Shown here one piece after another: positions 11,661-21,319 of a stretch of 64,000 nt of DNA. Below the pieces are notes generated by a model that made no database searches, was not told the DNA's origin, and worked only from the letters and a program-made list of their open reading frames with translations. Source of the stretch: Pyxicephalus adspersus (Eukaryota; Chordata; Amphibia; Anura; Pyxicephalidae); contig NC_092859.1 in NCBI RefSeq assembly GCF_032062135.1, positions 65,795,080 through 65,859,079 on the forward strand, given 5' to 3'. The translations under genes and the position numbers were made by a program. How positions within the stretch are numbered: position 1 is the stretch's first letter; each line of letters opens with the position of its first letter.

Positions 11661-12043
11661 CTACACTGTTCTCTGTGATAGACGATCATCACTTTAAAAT
11701 ATTTGCAGTAAGCTGAACGCATTATTTTACAGGAATCATACATACGAGTTAGATAGTAAATGTGCTCCCATTGGATTATGGGTGATCTATATACTTTCCA
11801 AGAATATCCTAAGGCGAAGAAAAACTAAATTTTTTAGGGGGGGAAATAATACTCTCCTCCTCAATACGGATAGGCCTGTTTACCACTTTTTTTTATACAT
11901 AGATATATACTATATGTTTCTGCAAACAGCTGATATTTAAGCAGATTCTAGGACACACATTAATAGTATAATCAATTAATACTCATATTTTTATTGATCT
12001 AGATACAAATATCATAAGTGCCAAATACATGTTGCCAAACTAC

Positions 12044-12083
12044 TACCCCTGAGGATGCCTAACAAGGTGAAACGTGTCGGGTA
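12044..12083 (+). ncRNA. hammerhead-ribozyme-like motif (Penelope pseudo-LTR)
   Basis: The sequence fits a type I hammerhead with very short helices. Stem I pairs TACCC (12044-12048) with GGGTA (12079-12083). The core reads CTGAGGA (12049-12055; position 7 is tolerant) and GAA (12069-12071). Stem II pairs GCCT with AGGT around an AACA loop. Stem III is a two-pair AC/GT helix closing directly on the canonical GTC cleavage triplet (12076-12078), so cleavage would fall after 12078. An extra T at 12056 and a terminal G.T pair weaken stem II. Penelope-like elements are known to carry such ribozymes. Activity has not been shown. Confidence 0.55.
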
Positions 12084-12184
12084 CAACCATCAACATGATC
12101 CAATCATTATATTATGTAGCAGTAATATATATGCTGTGTTGAGATGAACTATGTCTAGTGCCTCTAGTAAATTATACAGACAAA

Positions 12185-12590
12185 CTAGCCAAGGTCAAAA
12201 ACACATGAAACAGTCTATCCAGCGCAGCACAAGGGGTGAGGCAAAAACAGAGTCGGGGTCACAAGCAGAGATCAGTCCAGGCAGAATTCAAATGGGTAAT
12301 CAGAAAACAAGCGTAGGTCAGTAACAGGAAAACTCACAAAAACACTCCAACACACGGCAGCCCAGCAGACGCTAAACCAGGTACCTCTGACTGGGAGCAG
12401 AGAGGCTATAAAGCCCCAGCAGCCAATGACAGCCTGGGATGAACAGAAACTACTCAGCAATCAGCTGCACACAACTAAATTCACTTCACCTGTGCAGCCT
12501 CAGTGCAGAGGATGTTGAGGGAAACCTCAGACACAGGAGTGCTGCAACCTACAGGGTACTGGTCCTGCAACGCCAGTGCTACCTTGAGAG
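12185..12590 (-). repeat. dispersed repeat R-A, copy 1 (unclassified)
   Basis: The reverse complement of this block matches 59285-59640 through shared segments such as ATTGGCTGCTGGG, GCCTCTCTGC and CTGACCT, and more weakly the complement of 58020-58440. It carries no coding similarity. It adjoins the truncated end of L1-C; the stretch 12590-12671 could belong to either. Confidence 0.6.
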
Positions 12591-12671
12591 CAGCCGTCGG
12601 AGGGAATAGGCTGCATGCGCCCTCCGGCAGTGAGGAATCGCCGGGGTACTTATGCCCGGAGATCGCCTCCT

Positions 12672-13041
12672 AAAATTAGGTACATAAATAAATGCAATTG
12701 TATAAGTCCAGTCCCACAAGGAGAACTTTAAAAGTAAGTATCTGCCCTGTGGATCTGGATGAATGTCCAAATATTGATTTTCGGAGGGTTTTGTGAAAGG
12801 CAATAGAAACGCCCTTGATTTTTGCATCTGTGTTGGAGCAGTGTACCCAGTTTGTGTAGTATCAGTTCCAAATAGAGGGAAAATTGTTGGTCTAATAATG
12901 TGTCTCCTGTAGCAATAAAGTATGTACCTTGGCTTCATGCTGCCCATAAAGGAGTTGGGATCGTTTTAATGGGCCATTGAGCCCTTTGGCGTTGAGGGTG
13001 CGGACTTTGATAGAGAGATCCCGGGGTGAACTTTGGGACAT
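12672..13041 (-). pseudogene. L1-C ORF2, endonuclease N-terminus only
   Basis: The ATG has its complement at 13039-13041. The reading gives IKVRTLNAKGLNGPLKR (Asn motif), then LLLQETHY followed by a stop, then in frame RPTIFPLFGTDTTQ and SENQYLDIHPDPQGRYLLLKF up to FIYVPN near 12675. This corresponds to roughly the first half of the endonuclease. The GDFN and SDHAP motifs and the whole reverse transcriptase are absent. Confidence 0.8.
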
Positions 13042-14369
13042 GGTAGGTCAAAGGAAAAAATCCCTATGGGAATTTCTGAATGAGGGTAATGTGATTAAAA
13101 CTGTTAGTGTATGAAAAAAAGAGGGAGGGAAGACTAGGGAAGTAGGGCATAAATTGTTGTAAAAAGGGGTAATGGAATGATCACACCTGTTAAAAAGAGA
13201 GGAATTTCTATGGAAATAGACCGGTGTGATGGGTGGGTCGAGATGGAAGGGAGAGGCTTGGTCCCAACTGCCTATAAGAGGGCTAAAGGGTATAAGGATA
13301 AACCTTCTTTCCTGCCTCTAACGGCGAAGTACCTATATGGGGTAAAGTGACGGCGTGGGAGGTCCTCCCACAAGCATCAAAGTGTACCCGCCCGGGGCAA
13401 ATCAAGTGGCTGTTCAAACCATCAATGTAAAGGAACATGAAGGGAACCTGGGCATTTCACAGTGACAACAGCATAGAAAAAACCTTTAACATATAAAACA
13501 AACCACTAGCATTACCCACTGAGACATTTCAACAGCTAAAACCAGTGGTTACTGGTTGTTTGTCTTTTCTACTCTGGAGAGATCTGAGATAAAACGTATA
13601 CAGGAGAGGGCCTCTCTCCATACTGTAACAGGGACACTCAACAGATCAGAGTAAGGGTTATAGGAGAATGAACAGAGAAAGCAAGAACCAAACAGGGCTC
13701 TACACCCAATGTAAAGCCCTAAACATATTGTAGCATACCATACCACCTTTGGTACCACTGCAGGCTAAAGCAACATGAACATACAAAAACATTCCCCATA
13801 TCCACTGAGTACTACTGAGTGAGAGTATAAGTATAAACCCTATTAGAGCAGGCCAGGTCCCATCCCCAAGTCCCTTATATGAACCAGATCATGTACAGTA
13901 ATTTTCTTCTATGGAGAAGCAGGATGGAGTAGGAGCCCGGAGTCTCCTTAATAGCAGAGTTAGCAGAATGCTCCTATTCGTAGGGTCGGTCGTAGGAAAC
14001 CTAAAGTGGTTGCTTGGATGTCAGAGGCCATGATGCGCATCTTGAACAGGGTTGACCATAAGGTGAACAAAACCATAACTGTAGATGATTTGGATCTTGA
14101 CTTCCTTGGTGGTAGGAGAAAATCCCAAAGCCAGTGACAAGAGCTAAACGGGAGAAATCCTGAAGGCCAAGAGGATGAGCAGTAGGTAGACGTTTTTTTC
14201 CCTTGGAGGATACGAGGAACACTTTTGTCATACACCTCTCAAGAGATGGTGATCAAGGCAGTTGGGTATGCTGGAGAACCATATAAAAACATAGACAAAG
14301 AGCCTAGGTAACTATTTTTGTCGATCATCAAAGGCACTGTGGTTATTGCATGATTATTGAGAATTCAGG

Positions 14370-15430
14370 TTAGCATCCGAAGATGAAGCAAGGCTTGGTT
14401 GAGGTCCTGTAGTGGAGGAAGCAACAGCTATGGCTGAAGAGTGGGGTGGAGGGTGCAGGAGGGACCTTAGGTTGAGACATGATTGAGTTGCGATTCAGGA
14501 GAGATAGGGCAGATGGCCATTCAGATAGAGTAAAATTGGGCAGTTGTAAATCTGCCAACAGTTGGGGTAGATCCAAGGTTTCCCTGAAGATAAATTTTTC
14601 CCGTCTTTGCGGATGATGAGATGAAAGGGAACAGGGAAAGGGATTTGAGCACCCGCATATTCAATGGCATTGGCCTCTCTGGCCATTCTTATTATATCCT
14701 CCTTGGTTCTATAAAAGTGAATGCGGCAGATGACGTCCTTGGGGTGCAGAGGGTCTTTGCTGAGTGGGCCCAGTGTTCTATGAATTCTATCAATTTCAAT
14801 ACCTACTTCTTGTGGTAAATCCAGTAGCTTTGCAAATATGGAGTAGGCAGCTGCAGGCAAGGCAGAATTTGACTGATTCAGGTATTCCTCTAATTCGTAT
14901 ATTTTAACGCGTGTTGCGATTTTCAGCGCCAATATGTAACAAATACAGCATATTAATTTGGGCGTCATGGTGGTCAATAATGCTTCTGTGCTCAGTAATC
15001 AGAGAAGATAGATCCGTGCACATGGCTTGAAGCACTGTGGTAGTGGTAGTAACATGCTAAAGGGATTGTTGCATGGCTTAAAATTCTGCCTTGCTGCTAG
15101 CTTCCAGCCTGCCCATACTGTGATCGAGGTCCTGTCTTGTAGGTAAGGCTCTAACATGGGCCTTCTAATCCAAGGAATCACCTCCATTAAGAGAAGTGGA
15201 GAAAGATTTATAGGAATCTTCCGTGGTATTAGGGATGAGAGGACTGTGTAGAGGAGAGGCGCTGGGTATCTGTATAGATGACGATCTTGGCTCCTCTGGT
15301 ACCTGTGGTTCATCTGCTTTGCAGGGTGGTTCTAGCTGGGTTCTGGCTGCTTTGCGGCTTTGTCACTTCCGACCCGGTCTCCGGCTGATAATTCAGCGCC
15401 CCTTTTTGCTGCTCTTAACTTTGGGGCCAT
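14370..15430 (-). pseudogene. L1-C ORF1 remnant
   Basis: The start ATG (complement 15428-15430) is followed by MAPKLRAAKRGAELS, a basic N-terminus, with a stop after about 33 codons and then an open run to about 15000. The RRM-like domain is clear near 14690-14830: VGIEIDRIHRTLGP, then DVICRIHFYRTKEDI and the start of the C-terminal domain. A frameshift near 14560 leads to DLPQLLADLQLP and the tail ending near 14370. The coiled-coil region is disrupted. Confidence 0.7.
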
Positions 15431-15544
15431 GGATGAGATGGCATGTATGCACTAACGTACAGATGGAGATTGAGTTGGCCCAGGCAGGATAGGGAGGTCA
15501 GGAATACACTTTATATCCCTCCATGCACCAGCCACGCCCCCATC

Positions 15545-16316
15545 TCAACATTGTTTTTTAATAAACAGATGCACACTGTATGTGACCCATGTATAAATAA
15601 AGCCATAACTTTTGTATTTATGATCCTTGATACACATAGCATATCTGAAAATGCTGAGCATAATTCTATGCAATAAGAGGTTCCTATTATTTCATAAATT
15701 CGTTTCTCTCTGTAACATGGCAGATTAAATTGTCAAGTAGAGCAAAGCCTTGAAAAAAGAGTTGAGAAAAAGTAGAATAATAAACATTCTAATTTGTACT
15801 GCCCAAAGTAACTAACCTGATACTAGATGTTACATTTCTACCAAAGGTTAGAACATATGTGTTGATTACAATAATTTTTTTAAATGTTTATTAAAGTTTT
15901 AATGTGTCCCAGTTATTGTATACATCCAAAAAGGGGCAGCTAAAAAAAAAATGTATCTGGCCAGTAGTTTAAACACATTACTGCTTGGTGACCATCAAAT
16001 TATTATGACAGTACACTTATAGTAGTGATAACTCCACAATAAGCAAAACGGCAATAGACAGCAACACTCTTCCTATAGAGAACACTGTCCTTCAGATTGA
16101 CATTAAAGCATCTTCTGTAAGTACACTGGAGGATACTTTATAGCCTATTTTAGGTGGATCTTATATTTCTTTTTATTGATAGGTATTTGGGGCATACAGG
16201 TCTGTAGAACAGGGGGCTTGGGAAACACCTTTCTATTAAACAATACTAGTTTTCTGTTTTCTAAGTGAGTTCCAATAACTTAATAAACAACATTTATTTA
16301 ATTGCAACTACATTAG
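15545..16316. other. no gene seen; AT-rich intergenic DNA
   Basis: No coding similarity and no clear repeat were recognised between the L1-C 5' end and the hAT-1 left end. Confidence 0.5.
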
Positions 16317-16567
16317 TAGTAGTGTTGTTGTTCGAATTCAGGTCGTCCTAATGTTCGACCCAAATATGGCAGTTCGAAATTGGATCGACCCGGCCCGAAT
16401 TTTGTTGGATTTGATGCCCCGAATTGGACCCTCTCACAATGCCTAGGGACCTCCTCCATGATGCCTAGGGCCCTTCAATAACAGCAGGGATGCTCCCCTC
16501 CCTGTTTGTTGTGGCAGGCAGCTGATTGGCTGTCTGTCACTGCATGCCACACAGGCACCCATTGGCC

Positions 16568-16576
16568 TATATAAGG
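16568..16576 (+). promoter_or_regulatory. TATA box of the hAT-1 terminal region
   Basis: TATATAAGG stands about 250 bases inside the left end, in the segment matching the hAT-2 right end (51554-51562 on the minus strand). Here it points rightward while the transposase is encoded leftward, because the segment is inverted relative to the gene. Confidence 0.45.
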
Positions 16577-16654
16577 CCAGGGTGTGCCTGCATTTACCAC
16601 TCCTGACAGAGATTTGCTAGCATCACAACCTTTCTGTGCTGTTTGGCTTGCTTT

Positions 16655-16835
16655 GTCAAAGTAAAAAAAAGTGAATACAGATATTTATTTTTGATACCAC
16701 TTGTTATCTATCAAAATAAACAGAAAAATGTCTGTGTTTATGTAAAAAAAATACAGATATTTCATTCTGATCCTACTTGCTATCTATCAAAAAAGGACAG
16801 AAAATGTTATGTATTTCTCTACTAAAAATACAAAT
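16655..16835. repeat. AT-rich ~75-bp tandem units in hAT-1
   Basis: About two units containing ATACAGATATTTCATTCTGAT and ACTTGCTATCTATCAAAA. They match the array at 47216-47585 in hAT-2, in the same orientation relative to the transposase. Confidence 0.7.
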
Positions 16836-17125
16836 GTTTACTCACACAGCTCCATTACAAGTGATATAGGCCTCAAAGGAAATAGAGACAGAAGGCCCTG
16901 AGGGAGGTGCTCGGTAAAAAAAAAAATAGCCAGTTACACAGCTCCATTGCAAATTATAGACTTCAGAGAGTAGAGGTAGATGGCAATGAGGGGGGGGGAG
17001 TAGAAGGAGATGCTGAAGGCTGTGAACGTCCTCTTCCCATCAAGGTGTCAGCAGGCCGTGCAGCAGTTGACGACTAATCAGTACACTGTGCAGGGGGGAT
17101 GTTGAAGTCATTGCCGATCCAAGCC

Positions 17126-19820
17126 TTATTCATTTGTCATTCGGTCGACATTTTCTGCAGAGAGCCAAATCCGCTTGTCACTTACTACGCCACCAGCTGC
17201 ACTGAACGCTCTTTCAGATAACACACTTGCAGCTGGGCAGGCAAGGATCTGAATGGCATGTTCTGCTAGCTCCGGCCACTGCTCAAGCTTGGATACCCAG
17301 GAGCCCAGTGGGTCCTGGCTTTGCAGGTTGCAGATGTCCCATGTAGCGCTCAGGTATTCCTGCACCATGACTGAGTATCGCTGCTGAGTGTCATTGGCAA
17401 TTTCTGCACGACTGGCGGATTGCTTCCGCTGAAAAAAAGCCTGAATAGTTTGGCTTTGGCTGCCACCCATGCCGCCTAAGGCAGTTGTTTGGCTCCCATG
17501 GCTGGTGGAACTGCCATAGGGATCCCTGCTGCTGCTGGCAGCCGGAAAGGCTGAGCACAAGTCCGTTTCAAGCACTTACTGGTGGTGCTGCATTTTAGGT
17601 TCCCTGTATTGGGGCAAGATGAGTTGTTGTATCTCAGGCTTGTAACGTGAATCCAGTAATGTAGCAATCCAATAGTCTTCAGTCTTTGTTTTATGTGTTG
17701 TATGCGTGGATCTTTGGCTTTGCACTCCTGCATGAAGGCTGTCATGTGGCTCAAACTCCCCACAGGTGAGGTAATTCTGGACCCACACTCCTGTGGGTAG
17801 AACAGCAGCACATGGTCGTCTTCCTCCTCGTCCACCTGGTTTTGCCATCCATGGAACATTGTGTTTGGGTGGATGGATGCCATGTAGCCTCAATATCCTT
17901 CTCTGTCCCTTCCTCCCCTTCTTCCATGCCTGCAATTTACTCCTCATTCTCTTCCATCTCCTCCTTTTCTTGGATTTGTGGTGCACTATGCCTAGTAGAC
18001 ACGCATGTCCGAGATGATGTTTTAAACCTCATCTCTTGATGCAGCGTCCGCTCTGTGTCATGTCCAAGATTCACCATCATCTGTTCCAGCAGGCATATGA
18101 TGGGCATGTTTTCACTGACACAGGCCTGATCTCTGCTGATCATCCCGGTCTCCTCTTCAAAAGGTGACAATACAGTGCACAAGTCCTCAATTTGCAGCCA
18201 CTCCGCAAGGCTGAAGAAAGGTAGTGTAGGTATGGGTCTGAAACGAACAGACTCTGCCACTTAATCCACCACCGCTTTCTGTTGTTCAGCCAGCCAGTGC
18301 AGCATGTAAAAGGTGGAATTGCAATATGTGGACACATCATAAATTAACCGGTGCACTGGCAGGTTGAGATTTCGCTGTAAATCCACCAATCTGGCACTGG
18401 CTGTGTACGACCGGCGGAAATGCGTTGACAACTTTCTGGCCTTCACCAACAGCAGCTGGAGGCCTGGGAAATTCCTAAGGAAGCACTGTACTGTCAGGTT
18501 CATGACGTGAGCCAGGCAAGGTACGTGTGTGAGTTTCCCACAACGCAGGGCTGCCAGCAGATTAGCCCCGTTGTCACACACGACCTTGCCTGGCTGAAAT
18601 CTGTTGGGAGTTAGCCATCTGTCCTCCTGCTTTCGCAAGGCACTTAGAATGGCTGCGCCTGTGTGGCCGAGGGAACTCAGGCTTCGCAACCTCAGGACTG
18701 CGTGGCAACGTCTGAATTGTGCACCGAAATAGTAAACTGCAGGTTGTTGCTGGCGGTAAACAGATGCTGCCAAATGGGAGGTGCTGGGTCTCCACGGCAA
18801 AGTGTCCTTGGAGGAAGAGGTTGAGACACAAGAGTAAAAGGAGGATGTGGAAGTGGAGGTTGAGGAGAAGATTGCATGGCGATGTGCTTTGGGCGGAGGT
18901 AGGTATGCAGGCCTTGCTGCAGCTGCATATTCCCCTGCTGCCACCAAAGTTATCCAGTGAGCTGTATAGGAAATATATCTTCCCTGCCATGCTAGCTCAA
19001 CCAACTGTCGGTTGTCATGTGCACCTTGCCAGAAAATGAGTGCTGCAGATGTATGGACACATTGCTCTGCACGTGTTCATCCAAAGCAGGAACACATTTT
19101 TCTGCAAAATACTGTCACTTAGGCATAACGTACTGTGGGTTTGCGCAGAGGAATGCATAACAGAACGCATTGGAGTCCACCAGCTAGTAAGGGAGGAGCT
19201 CTAACGCTATCAGCTGTGCAGTTGCCGCAATGATTAGCTTTGTTTTGGGGTCATTTGGGCAATATTTCCTCTTGCGTTCCAGCGTCTGGGGGATGGAAGT
19301 TTGGATGTTGCTAATGCTAACCACAGAAAGATTGGACGATGGGGTAGAAGTTGTGGGGGATGGCAATGATGCCTGGTCTTGACTGCTAGCAATGCGACAA
19401 ACTGCAGCCGATCTGCGTTGCAGCTCCTGCTCACCGCTGGTGGAGCCTGAAAAAGGTAATGCTCGGCTACATGCCCCACTCAAATTGCTGGCAGCAGCAC
19501 GGGTAACTTTGATGGCAGAAGGAGGAAAGGCAGCGGAGGAAGATCAGCTTGCTTCTTGGCTGGAGATGGTCGCACAGAGCTCTGTGCTTTGACCAGGTGT
19601 TCCCGCCAGGTTAGCGGGTGGTGGCTTTTATTTTTTAAATGTGTGCTTATGCAACTTTTTTTGTTTGGTTTTTTGCCTAGTTTTAAGTGTTGAGCATACA
19701 GTTTGCAGATGACCATAGTGTTGTCATCACTATGGACATTAAAAAATGCCCACACGAGCGAACAAGGCAAAAACCCAAACAAACTTGGAACAAGTTTGAG
19801 CACACATGAGCACACATTTA
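17126..19820 (-). pseudogene. hAT-1 transposase (BED finger, DDE/RNase H-like, hATC)
   Basis: From the N-terminus: a BED finger near 19760-19660 (LVWAFF, CKLY where CKLC is expected, STHLKN); a Ser-rich linker; KLIIAATAQLIALELLPY near 19200; TTDSW near 19005 (first catalytic Asp region); VVCDNGANLLAAL with the second Asp near 18570; CLAHVMNLTVQ (hAT C-x2-H motif); SPFEEETG near 18150; TLLDSRYKPE near 17660; and the hATC dimerisation region LACPAASVLSERAF plus SAAGGVVSDKR with the frame ending at 17126. The C-terminal half is better kept than in hAT-2. One stop at about 18262 and several frameshifts (about 19000, 17950, 17580) inactivate it. The family binds the terminal repeats and moves the element by cut and paste. 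Confidence 0.85.
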
Positions 19821-19922
19821 AAAAGCCACCACCCGGTAACCTGGCGGGAACACCTGGTCAAAGCACAGAGCTCTGTGGGACCACCTCCGCCCAAGAAGCA
19901 AGCTCAAACTGCTCGATCTTCC
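19549..19922. repeat. inverted duplication flanking the BED-finger segment of hAT-1
   Basis: The arms at about 19549-19665 and 19795-19922 are inverted copies of each other (for example TGTGCTTTGACCAGGTGTTC against GAACACCTGGTCAAAGCACA). Both correspond to one segment of hAT-2 (about 49880-50010). The BED-finger codons lie between the arms. Confidence 0.7.
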
Positions 19923-20200
19923 TTACCTTGCAGCTAATAAGCTTCACAAAGTGTAAATTTGTATAGTAAGTGGATTTTTTTTATTGGGGGGGATTGACAC
20001 AAAAATCGCAAGTGTGCTGTGTGTATTTTGTATGCAGCACTTTCCTTCAGTGGGGACCCTTGTAAAATGCAGCAGAGTATACAAAATTTATACTGCAGTA
20101 TACACTGCGTCTGTGTGTCTGTCTCTCAGTACAAGTGTGATACTGTGCATGCAGTCAGGGAGGGTACCCTGCCTCTGGCTGCCTGTATGTAACACACTGA

Positions 20201-20247
<47 letters not shown>

Positions 20248-20256
20248 GCTAGCTAA
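20201..20256. repeat. (CTAT)n microsatellite
   Basis: About eleven CTAT units followed by CTAGCTAGCTAA. A degenerate counterpart stands at the matching place in hAT-2 (51245-51330). Confidence 0.9.
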
Positions 20257-20341
20257 CAGTGAAACACTCTACCTGAGTACAGTAGGTTTCAGGACTGCAC
20301 CAAAACAGTACAAGGAAGCAACGGCCCTATGGAGCTAGTTT

Positions 20342-20660
20342 GAAAAACCAACCTGGATCACCTGTTTATTCGGCTCACCGAGGTGCTGAGCCACAAATGT
20401 CTGGTGATATGCAACATGTTCTCAACATGTCTGTTGGATTCAAAGCTGGTGAAGTGCTAGAGTACCCAATTCCTAATGTGCGCTGGGACATCATAGAAGG
20501 GAATTTCTACAGCGCCACACTGGCAGATTTGCACCAATTGAATGTGATTGACCTGCATTTCCACTTACGCTCCAGGGTTAAAGATGCCACCCACTCGAAT
20601 CAGCTGGCTCATCGGAAGTATACCTGCATCCTGATTGCTCATATTGATCAGGCCTGAGGC
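20342..20660 (+). pseudogene. PCED1: PC-esterase (PCED1/FAM113-like) C-terminal fragment in hAT-1
   Basis: About 105 codons matching the second half of the esterase fragment in hAT-2 (42797-43126) and the PCED1/FAM113 family. It begins with KTNLDHLFIRLTEVLS, has KCLVICN, shows an 11-base insertion causing a frame change, then FKAGEVLEYPIPNVRWDII, EGNFYSATLADLHQLNVIDL and THSNQLAHRKYTCI, and ends HIDQA followed by TGA where the family has QAWG. It is intronless. The catalytic Ser half (GDS) is missing here. Satellite units start directly after the fragment. PCED1 proteins are GDSL/SGNH-like predicted esterases of animals; no known transposon encodes one, so capture from the host is inferred. 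Confidence 0.75.
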
Positions 20661-20664
20661 GGTG

Positions 20665-21310
20665 GGCTCTGAGACGGAGCCTGGACAGCATTGATAACTG
20701 GCATCTAGAGCTGGGTACTGGGCAGGCTGCAGCATTAACAGCATGAGGAGGAGGTGGTGGGCCCTGAGACGGACCAAGGACGGCATTAGAGGTTTAGGCC
20801 ATCACCTTTATGGACAGTGCCAAGCTGTAGCTATTGGAGACATGAATGGATAAACGAGATTCCAATCTGTCCCTACCTCCTATGTAGCGAAACCACATGA
20901 AAGGGAACAGGCTTGGCGGAATAAACGGGGAAAACAGACCCTGTTGAGCTTGAGTCTAGTCTGGCATCTAGAGCTGGGTACTGGGCAGCGGGCAGGTGCC
21001 AGCAGTAGGAGCAGGAGGAGTAACACAGCCAGCCACACTACGTTTCAGGGCCCACCGCCATTGTAGGGACAGTGGGAATTTCATTCATCCCAATAGCTAA
21101 ACCTTCTGCACTGTCAATTAAGGATGATGGCTTCAAGCTGTTGCTGGTGCCACTGTCTGCCCAGTACCCAGCTCTAAATGGCAGTTAACAATGCTGTCCA
21201 CACTCTGTCTCAGGGCCTGCCGCCTCCTCATGCTGTTACATCCATTCATGTCTCCAATAGCTACAGCTTCTACACTGCTTCTACACTGTCCATATAGGTG
21301 ATGGCCTCAA
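20665..21310. repeat. hAT-associated satellite units, both orientations
   Basis: Units with GGCATCTAGAGCTGGGTACT occur forward near 20700 and 20955 and inverted near 21160 (AGTACCCAGCTCTA). They also carry GAGACATGAATGGAT (forward) and its complement near 21250. The same units form the large arrays in hAT-2. Confidence 0.75.
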
Positions 21311-21319
21311 CCTCTAATG

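Larger units (their letters stand above)
9300..12180 (+). mobile_element. Penelope-like element (GIY-YIG type), decayed
   Basis: Plus-strand element identified from its coding remnant (9440-11034): a Penelope-type reverse transcriptase followed by a Cys-rich linker and a GIY-YIG endonuclease. The sequence to about 12180 is AT-rich apart from a GC-rich block and ends with a hammerhead-like motif, as expected in a Penelope pseudo-LTR. The outer limits are approximate; the left limit is set by the end of L1-A similarity and the right limit by the start of a different repeat. Confidence 0.7.
12672..15541 (-). mobile_element. L1-C: Tx1-like L1 LINE, 3'-truncated
   Basis: Minus-strand L1 with a recognisable 5' end (complement begins GGGGCGTGGCTGGTGC near 15541, like the L1-B start), ORF1 (15430-14370), a long spacer of about 1.3 kb (14369-13042) and only the first 120 codons of ORF2. 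The rest of ORF2 is missing and an unclassified repeat follows, so the 3' part was deleted or replaced. The spacer is longer than in L1-B; its open frames do not resemble anything known. Confidence 0.75.
16320..21310 (-). mobile_element. hAT-1: rearranged BED-finger hAT transposon
   Basis: Same family as hAT-2. The left end (from 16320, TAGTGTTGTTGTTCGAAT) with its TATA region to about 16650 is the inverted counterpart of the hAT-2 right end. The transposase (17126-19820) is on the minus strand, so the promoter end lies on the wrong side. Right of the transposase come a microsatellite, a plus-strand PC-esterase fragment and satellite units in both orientations. No opposite terminal repeat or target duplication was found, so the right limit is approximate. 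Strand is given for the transposase. Confidence 0.7.

Noticed and set aside
11253..11743. Several overlapping frames of 70-125 codons on both strands
   Set aside because: Random frames in a GC-rich block; compositional bias only, no recognisable domain.
13549..14235. Minus-strand frames of 69-91 codons
   Set aside because: They lie in the long L1-C spacer and resemble nothing known; no start context or conservation can be shown.
16320..21310. Treating hAT-1 as an ordinary complete element
   Set aside because: No matching right terminus or target duplication could be found, and the left end is inverted relative to the transposase.
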